DNA from: Areca catechu | Taxonomy: Eukaryota; Streptophyta; Magnoliopsida; Arecales; Arecaceae | Assembly (NCBI GenBank): GCA_021397845.1 | Contig: CM038053.1 | Span: 82,955,157-83,019,156 of the forward strand | Direction: 5' to 3' | DNA: 64,000 nt | Part shown: positions 1 through 10,841 of the stretch, in pieces | How the letters are laid out: the number at the start of each line of letters is the position of its first letter | Numbering within the stretch: the stretch's first letter is position 1 | Notes under the pieces: model-generated | Told to the model about the DNA's origin: nothing | What the model saw: the letters and a program-made list of their open reading frames with translations, nothing else | Database searches by the model: none | Translations under genes and position numbers: made by a program

Positions 1-217
1 AGACTCTATGACATATGTTGAGAACCAAATTAAGATTTATTGCCACTTACCTGAAGATATGTGCAAGAGTCTTAGAAGCCTTTAAGGAAAATATTGAAAA
101 TTAGGAGTTTTTGTTTCATAGCCAATAATAAAGTTTAGTCATTAGTTAATAAATTCCATTTGAGCTTATCTTTTGTTTTAGTATCATTTGAGTTTGTTTT
201 GTTATTTGGTGTCATCC
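1..217. other. unassigned sequence upstream of the G1 integrase fragment
   Basis: AT-rich sequence with stops in all frames. By position it should hold the integrase catalytic core of G1, but no core motif is visible. G1 may therefore itself be an internally deleted element, or the core has decayed. Nothing else is recognised. Confidence 0.4.
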
Positions 218-602
218 ATGCATAAGTCTATCGAATCATATGCACAATATCTTAGGGATTTGCACAAAGATGTTAGCAAGAAAATCCAAATGAGTAATGA
301 GAGCTACAAGCATATGGCTGATTCTCAAAGAAGGGCCAAATAATTTCAAGTAGGGGACTTTGTGATGATCAGGCTAAAACCTGAACAGTTTCCACCGGGA
401 ACTACGAAGAAACTCCATTCTCGTGGTGCAGGTCCTTTCAAAATAATAAAAAGAATATAACCTAATGCTTATATGCTGGACCTACCTTCTGACTTTGGCA
501 TAAGCTCTACTTTTAATATCTCAGATCTGGTAGGATACAAGAAGCCCACAATGATCCTTAGTGAGTTCCTAGAACCTGATCCATCGCTTGAGAGTGAACC
601 AA
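218..602 (+). pseudogene. Ty3/gypsy integrase C-terminal fragment (G1, left half)
   Basis: Fragment of the integrase C-terminus of a chromovirus-type gypsy element. Seen: the helical stretch ending NESYKHMADSQRR, then a GPY/F-like module (FVMIRLKPEQFPPGT, then RGAGPFKIIKRI) and the ISSTFNISDL motif that precedes the chromodomain. In-frame stops at 341 and 458 make it a pseudogene. The frame runs up to the ACCAA at 598-602, where E1 begins, and resumes in register at 7787. This module normally binds DNA or positions integrase at target chromatin. No start codon is expected because this is an internal part of a polyprotein. Confidence 0.85.
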
Positions 603-2348
603 TGGTGCAGGCACCAGACTCAGAAGAAGACTTCAGGGCTCCATCTGGATCTCTGATTGACATTGCCCGAAGAATTAGAATTTTCTGGTTTTGTAATAAG
701 GGTTGACTTGGTCAACTCAATTTTAGTTTGAGTCTGTATTTCCCTGCAATTTAAATTTTGTTGAGTCATGTTGACTCAATACAAGTCCTAGTAGTGGTCT
801 AGGTCTTCTCCAAGGTGCCACATTTTCTTCCAGGACCAAGCAAGTGGGCGCCACACTCCCAGCCACATGCCAGAGTCCAGGAGGCGCCACATCTCCATCC
901 AGTGTGCCTTGGTCCCCACACCACAAGAAAGCAGGTCCCTTCTTTCATGCGCCACTTGGGGGAGAAATCCATCAAGATACCTCAATCCAAGGAGGAGCCA
1001 ACTTCTTTCCAGATAAACCCAAGCCAGGATGGCAAGAATTTTTCTTGAAGAGAGGATCAAGGAGGTGCCCCACAATGTTCCATAAAAACCTAAGTTATAA
1101 AAGGGAAGAGAGCATGTCTTGGGGAGAAAATCAAGGAGGCACCCAAAAGTTTCCTAAAGTGCCAAAGCCATGAAAGGAAGAAGCCTAAACTTGTGGAGCA
1201 AGACTAGGAGGTGTCCAAAAGAGCCAAACCATGAAGGGAAAATCCTTGATTCATGGAGAGATACTAGGAGACACCCCCATAACTTGCCATTTGGAGCTGA
1301 TTTTCAAGTTTTCTTGGAGTTTTTGGGCTGCCCACTCATGGAAGGAGTCTTGGGAAGAGAATTTGATGCCTAAAGTGTGGGTTAGTCCTATTAGTCCCAC
1401 ATGGGAAGTGTATGAAATTTTATTTCTTTGTTATGTCTATATATTCAACTCTATGTAACTCTTGAAAAAAAAGATGAATGAAGCCAAATTTTTTGTGAGC
1501 AAACTTTGTGTTTTCTCTCTTCCGCACTTGCATCCAGGTGTTGAGCTCCGTGAGGGAGTAAATCCGGGTTCCCCAGGAACCTTGAGGAGGTGTGAGATCT
1601 CCAAAACCCAAACCCTAGGTTAGCCACTCCACTCCCAAACCCTAGCCGCCATCACCCTTCTCTTTCCACCAAGCCCTTGCCTATCCCACCTCTCACGGCC
1701 ACCCTCTCCAAGTCCAGGACGACCACCAGCACCCAGCTCCAGTCCAGATACTTTAGATCTACAGCAATTCTAAGAGGAAGTCAGATCAGCCTCCAGGAGA
1801 ATCCTGATTTCAACAACTTTAGCTTTCAAGTTCTTCAACCTGGTAAATCTTTTCTTGAGTATCTGAATTCCATCACTTGTTCCTCTTCTTTCCCAGATCT
1901 TGAGTCCAGGAGAAGCCGACCAAACCACAAGACCAGTATTGGAGGATCCATTGCGAAGATAGCCGACTCCGAGGATCCCACAATCTGCTCGAGAGAGTTC
2001 TTCCACCCAAATTCTGAGAATATCACTGTCTGGTTGGTAAACCATCTCTCCTCTCTATTTCTGTTCTGTTGAAAGTTCAGAGCGAAACCCTAGGTCTGGG
2101 AGTTTCTCAACCCCCAGCGATCCGTTACTTCTGAACTACTCTGATAATTTAGTTTCTTCTAAACTATGCTTTCAATCCTTACCTAGTTTCCTTCAACTTA
2201 GTTTAGCTTTACTTTGAGTCAAAGCCAATTTCTGAAATATAAAAAAATAAAATTAAAAAAAAGGATTAATCTTAATTTTACTTCCGCATACGCTTCCTTG
2301 TTCTTTGTTCTGCATCATTTTTGGTATTAGATCTTTTGTTCTGCATCA
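603..2348 (+). repeat. E1 5' LTR
   Basis: Starts TGGTGCAGGCACCA, a near-perfect short inverted repeat, and ends CTGCATCA. It is collinear with 6035-7781. The right end is set by the 3' LTR, which stops at the same CTGCATCA before ACCAA. Contains a TATA box at 1096. Short open frames inside it are not conserved protein genes. Confidence 0.92.
1096..1103 (+). promoter_or_regulatory. TATA box of E1 5' LTR
   Basis: TATAAAAG, about 490 bp into the LTR and conserved in the 3' LTR at 6528-6535. It is the likely RNA polymerase II promoter for the element. Confidence 0.6.
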
Positions 2349-2404
2349 ATTTTGGTATCAGAGCTTTCCGTTCTGCATCAATTTTGGTATCAGAGCCCAG
2401 TCTA
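2310..2404 (+). repeat. tandem repeat of E1 LTR end plus primer-binding site
   Basis: Three units of 31-32 bp begin with CTGCATCA at 2310, 2341 and 2373. In units 2 and 3 this is followed by TGGTATCAGAGC (2353-2364 and 2385-2396), the complement of the initiator tRNA-Met 3' end. In unit 1 the site has decayed to TTGGTATTAGATC. The 3' LTR holds one decayed unit and ends on the next CTGCATCA, so the LTR itself carries a PBS relic. Which PBS is used cannot be told from sequence. Confidence 0.85.
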
Positions 2405-3292
2405 GGGTTTCTGTTTTGCTTGCTTGTTTTAAGTCTCTCTCCTTTTTACTTTGTCTGCTCGAAGTAGACTCCCCAGGACGTCCGGTCCTAGGAACGAAGC
2501 GAAGTGCAAACCTCCTCTTACCATTCCACGGGGTGTTCCTAGGGCATGTAGGGGATCCGTTGGGTTACAACTTCGTAGCAGGAATTGTAAACGGGGGAAG
2601 CACCCTATTTTCAGTCCGTAACTACTCTGTTGTAGGAATTGTTTCTTATTACAGATAACTCCAAATTGTATGATTTTTGTTTTGCTGGAACCAGTATAAT
2701 TGAAAATACTTTACGTAATTTTATTGTGATTTATTGGTTTCTGTGAAATTTCTGAAAGTTAAATTACAGCAACTCTATTTCTGTGTTTCTGCATTTCAAT
2801 TTTTTTTTTTTTGAGTGATCATCTCCTAATTCATCTTAAGGGCAATTGAGCATCTAAGATAAGGGGAGGAGTTGATAACCTCTCCTTAGCCCAAAACCAC
2901 CACCCATTCATTCGATCCTAAGCCTAATTTTAAAATTTATTAGACTTAATTTGCCCTAGTGGGCTAGGGACACCAACAAGTCGGGTCTAGGCTAATGTTG
3001 AGTCAGTTTGTCTAGTTACTCTGTGTGTGCTTTGTACTCAGTGTCTAGAATGGTGGTTCAGGGATTCTATCCCGAAGGGCTTGTGTGCTGGTCCACCTAC
3101 CTGGCCAATCTCTGATTGGTGTCTAGGATTGGCAATTAGGGACCTAACACTCCCCTTACACCTGCCTGGCTGAGTCCTGAGTTACTACAGGCTAGCTTGC
3201 CATTCTGATTGGGCATCTAGTTTGGGCTCTAGGTCTAGTTAGCCCGTAGTCGTTTCAGTCGAGTCTCATTTGGTGTGCTTGCTTGCATCATC
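2405..3292 (+). other. E1 untranslated leader
   Basis: Sequence between the PBS and the gag start, with no long open frame and no recognised protein. A T-run lies near 2800. It presumably carries packaging signals, but I see no specific motif. Confidence 0.6.
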
Positions 3293-5113
3293 ATGTCCAC
3301 CCGGAACGAAGTACCCTACCAACCTGGTCAAACCCAACCTGATTTAGAGGCCATGATTAGAACTCTTACCGAAAGTATGACCAAATTGAGTCAGGATGTG
3401 AATGAGGGTTTTGCCTAGTTTAGAGACCGAGCCCAGAGACTTGAGAAACATAGACATCAAAATTGGGCCCCTGATCCAAAATTTAATAGACCTCAACCTC
3501 ACCCATGCCAGGAGCCTAGGAGGACCTTATACCGTGATCCCGAGCATAACCCTAGGAGCCTATATCCATACTTGGTTGACTCAGAAAAGGGACCTGTTAG
3601 GAACACTGAACCTTATGCACCCACTTTTGATGGAAGACAAGAGACATATATTAAGTGGGAAGAACAAATGGATCGGTATTTTGAGTGCACTAACATATCG
3701 AAATTAGGACAAATTAGGTTGGCCAAAACCAAGTTCACCAAACATGCTAGGTCGCATTGGTATGCTATTGAGCATGAGTGTTATCAAAGAAAAGAGGAAA
3801 TATATACTTGGAGAGATATGAGAAGTAAGTTGAGAGATAGGTACCTAGGTAGATCCTATGAGAAAAGACTTTTAGACCAATGGTACCAATTGCGACAAGG
3901 TAATAGGCCTGTGTCTAAATATATCGAGGACTTCCAGTGGTATGACATGAAATGCAATACCATTGAGACCGAAGCTCAGATCACATCGAGGTTTAGGGTT
4001 GGGTTACACCCAGACATTTATAGGAAGCTATGCCTTGAAATAACCAATAAGTTAGACCGAGCCTACCAAGAAGCCCAAGACTATGAGTGGTCTTTAAGAT
4101 ATAACCAATCAAATACTTTGGACTTAAAGCCAACCTCTACCAACTTGAGTCAAGTTCCGATTGATCCGACACCCGTAGTGAACCAGACTTTTGTTTGTCA
4201 ATTCCCACTTGTGTCACCTCTTGACCAGAAGGATAACACTGAGAAGGAGTTAGGCATGGCCATCCCAAAATTAGTTGACCTGACCAGAGCCGTACTTAAA
4301 GAGGAATCAAAGGAGAATAGATTAGAACATTTCAGTGAGATTGAGGAAGAAATATATGAGCCTGACATAAGTTTGATAGATGAATATGAAGAAGAAGAAT
4401 TTGAGGATATCTCTCCCGATAATTCAATTAACCAACTCCTACCTAATGGGGTTATTGAGGGGACCCCTGCCACTCAAGGAATTCAGGAGCTAACCCTAAG
4501 AGAAGACCCTTTTAAGGAAGTTCAGGAAGAGGAAATTACACCAAATGAAAGTTTAAGTGAGAATACCCCTGAACTCATTGAGGAATCCAAAGAAGACACC
4601 CCTGAGTCAAATCTGATAGAGAAGTGTGAAGAAGGAAGGGGTTCACAAGAATTGCCCATTGAGAAGGTCCAAGAACAAGAAAAAGACAGTAGCTTAGAGA
4701 ACTTTTTAGATAAACATTCCAAAGACCTTCCTGATAACCTTCCACCTTCTAGGAGCACCCAGCCTACCCTAGAACTTGCACTTGTAGACCCTCCTAGAGC
4801 AAATCATGAGGTTTGGATGAGTGCACCTATAGAACAATGTCCTCATTTTAAGGTCATCCTGAATAACCAAGGTTTGTTTCTTGTTTCTGATAAGCCACCT
4901 CAAAACTCTGATTCTTATTTCCTATCCTTCCCTGAATCTTCTCATGTTTCTAGAGCTATGGGATTACACTTTACTGAGATCTCTAGGTTGCAAGACTCCT
5001 TAGAACCTATTAGGTTTGCCACCTACTTCTGGAAGACCTTATGGCACCTACTAGGCATCCATAATAAGCTTTCATGCTCTGCATGCCCTCCTCCGACCCA
5101 AGGTCAAACCTAG
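3293..5113 (+). pseudogene. E1 gag, fused at its end to an integrase-core fragment
   Basis: Retrotransposon Gag polyprotein, the particle structural protein. The ATG at 3293 opens MSTRNEVPYQPGQTQPDLE. One in-frame TAG at 3416 interrupts an otherwise open frame to 5113. The capsid-like region (about 3600-4110; YIKWEEQMDRYFEC, LDQWYQLRQGNRPVSKYIEDF) matches plant gypsy gag. It is followed by a long acidic Glu/Asp-rich tail. I see no zinc knuckle. The last ~35 codons (RFATYFWKTLWHLLG) resemble the integrase core around its second catalytic Asp, so gag appears fused in frame to integrase remains. The same join occurs in Gypsy-B. A downstream ATG at 3572 would give 513 aa without the stop. Confidence 0.85.
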
Positions 5114-5281
5114 AGAGCCTTAGTTTGTTAGGTTTAGACCTAGGGTTCCTTTGGAATAAAGTCCATTCTTTAGGAATGCGTCGTCAGTCTAGTTTAGTTT
5201 TTCTTGACCCTTTACTAGGCTTTGGCTCTGATTTTGGTTTGATTGAGAGCACCAGGAATCGGGATTTGTATTTTGTCCAGG

Positions 5282-6092
5282 ACTAAATTTGCATATAATG
5301 TTTCGATCAATAGGTCTATAGGCTAGAGTCCCTTTGAAATTGTTCATGGATACAAGCCTCACACACCACTTGATCTGATTTCACTATTAGTCCACACACA
5401 CAAGTCTCTTGATGCACTTGCATAGCATGTAAAGGACTTGCATAAAGAAATTCATGCCAAAATAAATTTAAGTAATGAAACTTATAAGAAGTTGGCTGAT
5501 TCTCAAAGGCGAGTCAAAACTTTTGTTGAGGGAGACTATGTAATGATTAGGTTAAGGCCTGAATGGTTTCCTCCTGGAACTGTTAGAAAGTTACATGCTA
5601 GAGGAGCTGGACCATTTAGAGTGGTGAAGAGAGTAGGGTCCAATGCCTATGTGCTCGAGTTGCCTTCAGAACTAGGCATTAGCTCCACTTTCAACATTAC
5701 AGACCTAGTAGAGTATAGAGAGCCAGCTGTGATTCCCAGTGAGCCTTTTTGAGCCTAATCCTGCTCTTGAGAGTGAACCTAACCCTGTGTGTCCACCAAC
5801 AAACTGGCCTGTGAGGAAAGAGCAGATTGAAAAGATCCTGGATGATCAGGTTATCTCTACTCGTAATCGAGGATACCAAAGATACCTGGTCCGCTGGCAA
5901 GGAAGGCCAGATTCTGATAACTCTTGGATCTCCCGAGAAGAATTACAAGAATTGGACCTAGACCTCTTGGAGAGATACCAGAGCCAGCTTGATCCTTACT
6001 CGACAGGGTCGAGTTCCTCCCACCCCGGGAGAATTGGTGCGGGCACCAGACTCAGAAGAAGACTTCAGGGCTCCATCTGGATCTCTGATTGA
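5282..6092 (+). pseudogene. E1 integrase C-terminus with chromodomain
   Basis: Begins with integrase-core remains (TKFAYNVSINRSIG, then SPFEIVHGYKP), followed by the GPY/F module (RGAGPFRVVKRVGSNAYVLELP) and a chromodomain (5820-5990; QRYLVRWQGRPDSDNSWISR). The chromodomain normally reads histone marks and steers integration. Stops near 5324 and 5417, plus one extra T in the run at 5744-5749 that shifts the frame, make it non-functional. The frame runs 57 nt into the 3' LTR. The catalytic DDE residues are absent. The 168 bp between gag and this segment (5114-5281) holds no recognisable gene. Confidence 0.85.
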
Positions 6093-7781
6093 CATTGCCC
6101 GAAGAATTAGAATTTTCTGGTTTTGTAATAAGGGTTGACTTGGTCAACTCAATTTTAGTTTGAGTTTGTATTTCCCTGTAATTTAAATTTTGTTGAGTCA
6201 TGTTGACTCAATACAAGTCCTAGTAGTGGTCTAGGTCTTCTCCAAGGTGCCACATTTTCTCCCAGGACCAAGCAAGTGGGCGCCACACTCCCAGCCACAT
6301 GCCAGAGTCCAGGAGGCGCCACATCTCCATCCAGTGTGCCTTGGTCCCCACACCACAAGAAAGCAGGTCCCTTCTTTCATGCGCCACTTGGGGGAGAAAT
6401 CCATCAAGATACCTCAATCCAAGGAGGAGCCAACTTCTTTCCAGATAAACCCAAGCCAGGATGGCAAGAATTTTTCTTGAAGAGAGGATCAAGGAGGTGC
6501 CCCACAATGTTCCATAAAAACCCAAGTTATAAAAGGGAAGAGAGCATGTCTTGGGGAGAAAATCAAGGAGGCACCCAAAAGTTTTCTAAAGTGCCAAAGC
6601 CATGAAAGGAAGAAGCCTAAACTTGTGGAGCAAGACTAGGAGGTGTCCAAAAGAGCCAAACCATGAAGGGAAAATCCTTGATTCATGGAGAGATACTAGG
6701 AGACACCCCCATAACTTGCCATTTGGAGCTGATTTTCAAGTTTTCTTGGAGTTTTGGGGCTGCCCACTCATGGAAGGAGTCTTGGGAAGAGAATTTGATG
6801 CCTAAAGTATGGGTTAGTCCTATTAGTCCCACATGGGAAGTGTATGAAATTTTATTTCTTTGTTATGTCTATATATTCAACTCTATGTAACTCTTGAAAA
6901 AAAAGATGAATGAAGCCAAATTTTTTTGTGAGCAAACTTTGTGTTTTCTCTCTTCTGCACTTGCATCCAGGTGTTGAGCTCCGTGAGGGAGTAAATCCGG
7001 GTTCCCCAGGAACCTTGAGGAGGTGTGAGATCTCCAAAACCCAAACCCTAGGTTAGCCACTCCACTCCCAAACCCTAGCCGCCATCACCCTTCTCTTTCC
7101 ACCAAGCCCTAGCCTATCCCACCTCTCACGGCCACCCTCTCCAAGTCCAGGCCAACCACCAGCATCCAGCTCCAGTCCAGATACTTTAGATCTACAGCAA
7201 TTTTAAGAGGAAGTCAGATCAGCCTCCAGGAGAATCCTGATTTCAATAACTTCAGCTTTCAAGTTCTTCAATCTGGTAAATCTTTTCTTGAGTATCTGAA
7301 TTCCATCACTTGTTCCTCTTCTTTCCCAGATCTTGAGTCCAGGAGAAGCCGACCAAACCACAAGACCAGTATTGGAGGATCCATTGCGAAGATAGCCGAC
7401 TCCGAGGATCCCACAATCTGCTCGAGAGAGTTCTTCCACCCAAATTCTGAGAAGATCACTGTCTAGTTGGTAAACCATCTCTCCTCTCTATTTCTGTTCT
7501 GTTGAAAGTTCAGAGCGAAACCCTAGGTCTGGGAGTTTCTCAACCCCCAGCGATCTGTTACTTCTGAACTACTCTGATAATTTAGTTTCTTCTAAACTGT
7601 GCTTTCAATCCTTACCTAGTTTCCTTCAACTTAGTTTAGCTTTACTTTGAGTCAAAGCCAATTTCTGAAATATAAAAAAATAAAATAAAAAAAAAGAATT
7701 AATCTTAATTTTACTTCCGCATACGCTTCCTTGTTCTTTGTTCTGCATCATTTTTGGTATTAGATCTTTTGTTCTGCATCA
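6035..7781 (+). repeat. E1 3' LTR
   Basis: Starts TGGTGCGGGCACCA and ends CTGCATCA. It follows a purine-rich stretch ending in GGGAGAAT and is followed by the target duplication ACCAA. TATA box at 6528-6535. Confidence 0.92.
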
Positions 7782-7786
7782 ACCAA

Positions 7787-8073
7787 CCCCAGAGTGCCCA
7801 CCAGCCACACTACCAAAGCGGGGAGAAAGAATTGAAAGGGTCATAGATGACAAGATTGTCACTACCCAGAATAAAGATTACCAACGATACTTGGTCCATT
7901 GGTAAGGCATACCTGATTCGGAAGATCCATGGATCACTCAAGAAGAACTACAAAGGATAAATCCAGATCTGCTTGAATACTACCAAAGCCTAAATGATCC
8001 ATACTCATCAGGGCCGAGTTCTTTTCACTCGGGAAGAATTAATGAGAACATTGGCAAGAGGAAGAAATTATAA
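7787..8073 (+). pseudogene. Ty3/gypsy chromodomain (G1, right half)
   Basis: Continuation of the G1 integrase after the E1 insertion, in the same frame as 218-602. The chromodomain is clear: ERIERVIDDKIVTT, YQRYLVHW, then WITQEELQRINPDLLEYY, ending with the usual SSFHSGRIN tail at the LTR border. One stop (TAA) follows YLVHW near 7903. The terminal stop at 8071 lies inside the LTR, as in E1. Confidence 0.87.
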
Positions 8074-8456
8074 ACTAATGATCTTTGGTTGTAGTCCAAT
8101 TTTTTTTCCTTTTCAGGTTCCCATAAATTTATGAAGCATCTCTTGAAGACTCTTCATTCAATGAAGCAAGATTGAATTGTTTAAGGACAAAATCAAGTGA
8201 AGACTACTTTTCCAAGCCCATGGGCTAACCAAGTTATGAAAAAATCTTCTACCTTGAAGCCTAATTGAAGACCAAATCTTAAAGGACATGTGGAAGGATG
8301 AGATGAAGACAAGTGTTGCAAGGAAATGGTGCCACATGGAGTTTCTAGAATTCTCTTGTTAGGATTAGTTGCTAGGAATTAGTTGCTAGGAACTAATCTT
8401 ATAATCAGCTACCAATTAAACTTGAATTAGTTGGTCCCTTAATAGCTGCCCTTGGC

Positions 8457-8466
8457 CTATAAATAG
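8457..8466 (+). promoter_or_regulatory. TATA box of G1 LTR
   Basis: CTATAAATAG, about 415 bp into the LTR, followed by a pyrimidine-rich start region. Confidence 0.6.
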
Positions 8467-8492
8467 TGACCAAGGCCCCCCTCTTGTAAGCA

Positions 8493-8541
8493 TTGAATGA
8501 TTGAATGAATTGATTGAATGAATTGAGTTGAATGAATGAAA
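8493..8541 (+). repeat. TTGAATGA-type short tandem repeat in G1 LTR
   Basis: About six degenerate copies of TTGAATGA/GAATGAAT lie just downstream of the TATA box, probably in the transcribed R region. Confidence 0.7.
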
Positions 8542-9279
8542 GTTCCCTTGTTTGAGTTCTATTCCATTTTGCCTAGTTCTTTGGAGTTCTTCCTAGAATT
8601 TTATGTGCTTTCTTTGATTTTCTTTGGAGTGTTGAGTTTGATACTAAATTAGAGTGAGTGCTTTGAGTTTTGGAGTGCCATAGTTCCATTTCCATGTTCT
8701 TCTACACAAGATCCAAATAGTCCAAGAAGAGGAGGAAGTGCTGTCCAAAAATTCCAGCAATTCTCTTCACTTCTCTTATTAATTCCTTCATTTTTCCCTC
8801 AATTTCTTTGAATTTCGACCTCACCTTGATTCTTTGTAGGTTCTTCTTAGTGATTTGAAGATGAAGATAAAGGTTCCAAGCCATGGATCAAAGCTCCAAT
8901 GGTGAATCCAAGAAGGGAGTGTAGATCTTGTCTCTAGCCTTTAATTTTTGAGTGGTGAGTGATTCCCTTCTACTTGAGCTTTGACTTCTATTCATTGTTG
9001 GGAAAAGACCCTCTTTATCCTTAGATCTAAGATTCTTAAAGGTTTCTTAGCCTAGTTTGAGGGTTTCTATGCCCTTGGATCCTATCTTTTAATTTTTTTG
9101 AAAGGAAGCTTGCACAAGGGTGTCAGATTTTTTGCTCACCTTGTCTCTAGCTCGAAATTCTTCATCTCTTCCACCCATGAATTCGGCCATATCTGGAGCT
9201 CTAATGTTGATATGTTGTTGCTAGGTAAGTAGATCACATCCCCACACACCCATTTCATCAAATTCGTCCCCCATCATCA

Positions 9280-9964
9280 GCTCTTGATAGCTCGGGTTGG
9301 CTCAAACTTCTATCGTTGAACACATTGAACTTGAGGAGTTAGCTCGCTTCTACTTGGGTCGACTCTTCTTCTCAGAATCAGAAAACTTTACTCTGGAGGA
9401 GTCGGCTCCTTGCAGGTCGGGTCGACTCACTTCCTTAGGTCTTCAAAATTTGTTCTGGCAGAGTCAGCTCAAACTAGTTATGGTCGACTCGCTTGGCTGT
9501 TCTTAGAAATCAATAGAAATGGACTCTGGATGAGTCGGCTCTGTTCTACTTGAGTCAGCTTGGATTGCTGCATGCCAGAATCCTTGGTGCATGCCATGAG
9601 GTGGAGTCAGCTTTTCTTCAGACTGGGTCGGCTCGAGTGACTTCTTCAAAATTTTTACAAATAGACTTGAGAGCACTCTCACCAACACTCTTCAACATTT
9701 AATATAAACCAACTCAAAATAAATTTAATGCACAACACTCATTGAAGTAATTCTTTTACATGATTTTTCTTAACTTTTTCTTTGGGTTCTTCTTTACAAA
9801 ATATGATTACAGCACAACTCAAAACAAGAAGTATGAATGTAGGAGTTGAAGTTTGAACAAATAATCCATCATACAAAAACTTGTAAACCACTTGAAGAGT
9901 TGTCTGTAAAATATGTGCATGCTCCAATATTTGGTTATCATCAAAATCACTTATAGGGTCAACA
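9280..9964 (-). repeat. Sire 3' LTR, truncated by G1 insertion
   Basis: Collinear with 33661-34342 of the 5' LTR and ends in the same GGGTCAACA. The remaining ~1 kb expected from the 5' LTR is not in the window; it should lie on the far side of G1. Contains several degenerate GAGTCGGCTC palindromes. Confidence 0.85.
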
Positions 9965-10838
9965 ATCTTCTCCTTTTGATGATGACAAAACACTAGGCAT
10001 GAAAATTCTTTACATTTACATGTATAAAAGTATTTGAAAGTAAGTATTCGCATGTATTGGAGCTAACTATATTTGTAAATAAGTATTAGAGCTCTGGTGA
10101 TGAAATTGTTTAGCCTTGATGTTAGTGCTTTTATATATATCAAGATATTAAGCTTTGCATTCTTCAAAGTATTCTAATTAGCACAAACATGGAGTATCAG
10201 AGTCTAAAATTGAAAGAATTAAGATTAATTTTAGAGAAGTTAGAGCAAAAGAAGAGTTTAGAGTTAAAGAGAATCTCCCCCTATCTCTAGGTTTCAAAAA
10301 TAATGAAACAATTAGGTTCATTTAAATGTAATCATTTTTGTGCTCCCCCTTTTTCATTCTTTTTATGCACTTTAAGAATAATTATAAGGAAGCTCAACAT
10401 AGAATTTTCATGACAGCTCAATCATCAATAATGATATTAATACCATTCTCCCCCTTTTTGTCAAGCAATCAAAAAGGTATTTTCAAAAAAGCTTAGATTT
10501 TGAAATAGATTGAGAAAGTATTTAATATTTGTTTGAGATAATTTCTCTTTCTCAATTTCATTTGGAAATTCTAATTAATATTCATCATAGTTGTATCGAA
10601 AACATTGTATAATTAGAAAGAAAATTCATGACAATAATAGAGATTACCAAAAGAACTTTCATTTCATTACGAAATTTTCCATACAAAGTTCAAAGCATGA
10701 AAGAAAGTACATTAATTCCGGAAGAGTTCTTTCTATTCATAGTGCTTCTTAATTGTAAAAGATAAAGATAAGGCATACACATTATAAAAAGTCAGAATTA
10801 CAAAGATGTGATCAATATAACCAAAAGACTAGCTAATC
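9965..10838 (-). promoter_or_regulatory. Sire 3' untranslated region with multiple polypurine tracts
   Basis: The tract next to the LTR is 9965-9976 (minus-strand AAAGGAGAAGAT) within the Sirevirus-like TCATCATCAAAAGGAG context. Further minus-strand tracts of AGGGGGAG type lie at 10274-10284, 10343-10355 and 10447-10460. Such tracts prime plus-strand DNA synthesis. No coding sequence is seen. Confidence 0.7.
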
Positions 10839-10841
10839 AAT

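Larger units (their letters stand above)
603..7781 (+). mobile_element. E1, non-autonomous Ty3/gypsy LTR retrotransposon inserted in G1
   Basis: Two direct repeats (603-2348 and 6035-7781) bound an internal region of about 3.7 kb. The element is flanked by ACCAA at 598-602 and 7782-7786, a 5-bp target duplication. It has tRNA-iMet PBS copies after the 5' LTR and a purine-rich stretch before the 3' LTR. The internal region codes for gag and for the integrase C-terminus with chromodomain. Protease, reverse transcriptase, RNase H and most of the integrase core are missing, so it would need enzymes from a relative. By eye the LTRs differ at roughly two dozen positions, mostly transitions, so it is one of the younger insertions here. 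Confidence 0.93.
8043..9279 (+). repeat. G1 3' LTR
   Basis: Begins TGAGAACATT directly after the chromodomain tail and ends CCCATCATCA. At 9280 the sequence switches abruptly to the Sire LTR (homologous to 33661 onward), which fixes the right border. GCTCT at 9280-9284 is the expected duplication copy; its partner would be left of the window. No second LTR is visible. Confidence 0.7.

Noticed and set aside
815..1173. Overlapping ORFs repeated in both E1 LTRs (also 6247-6605)
   Set aside because: They are repeated only because the LTR is repeated. Several frames are open at once on both strands and no domain is visible.
1677..2072. 131-aa ORF in the E1 5' LTR
   Set aside because: The copy in the 3' LTR is interrupted, and the region is LTR promoter and untranslated sequence.
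9279..9280. Deletion removing half of the Sire 3' LTR
   Set aside because: The break coincides with a CATCA LTR end of G1, so a simple insertion of G1 explains it.
9739..10053. 104-aa minus ORF across the Sire polypurine tract
   Set aside because: It spans the LTR border and purine tract, and the part in the LTR is not conserved in frame in the 5' LTR copy.
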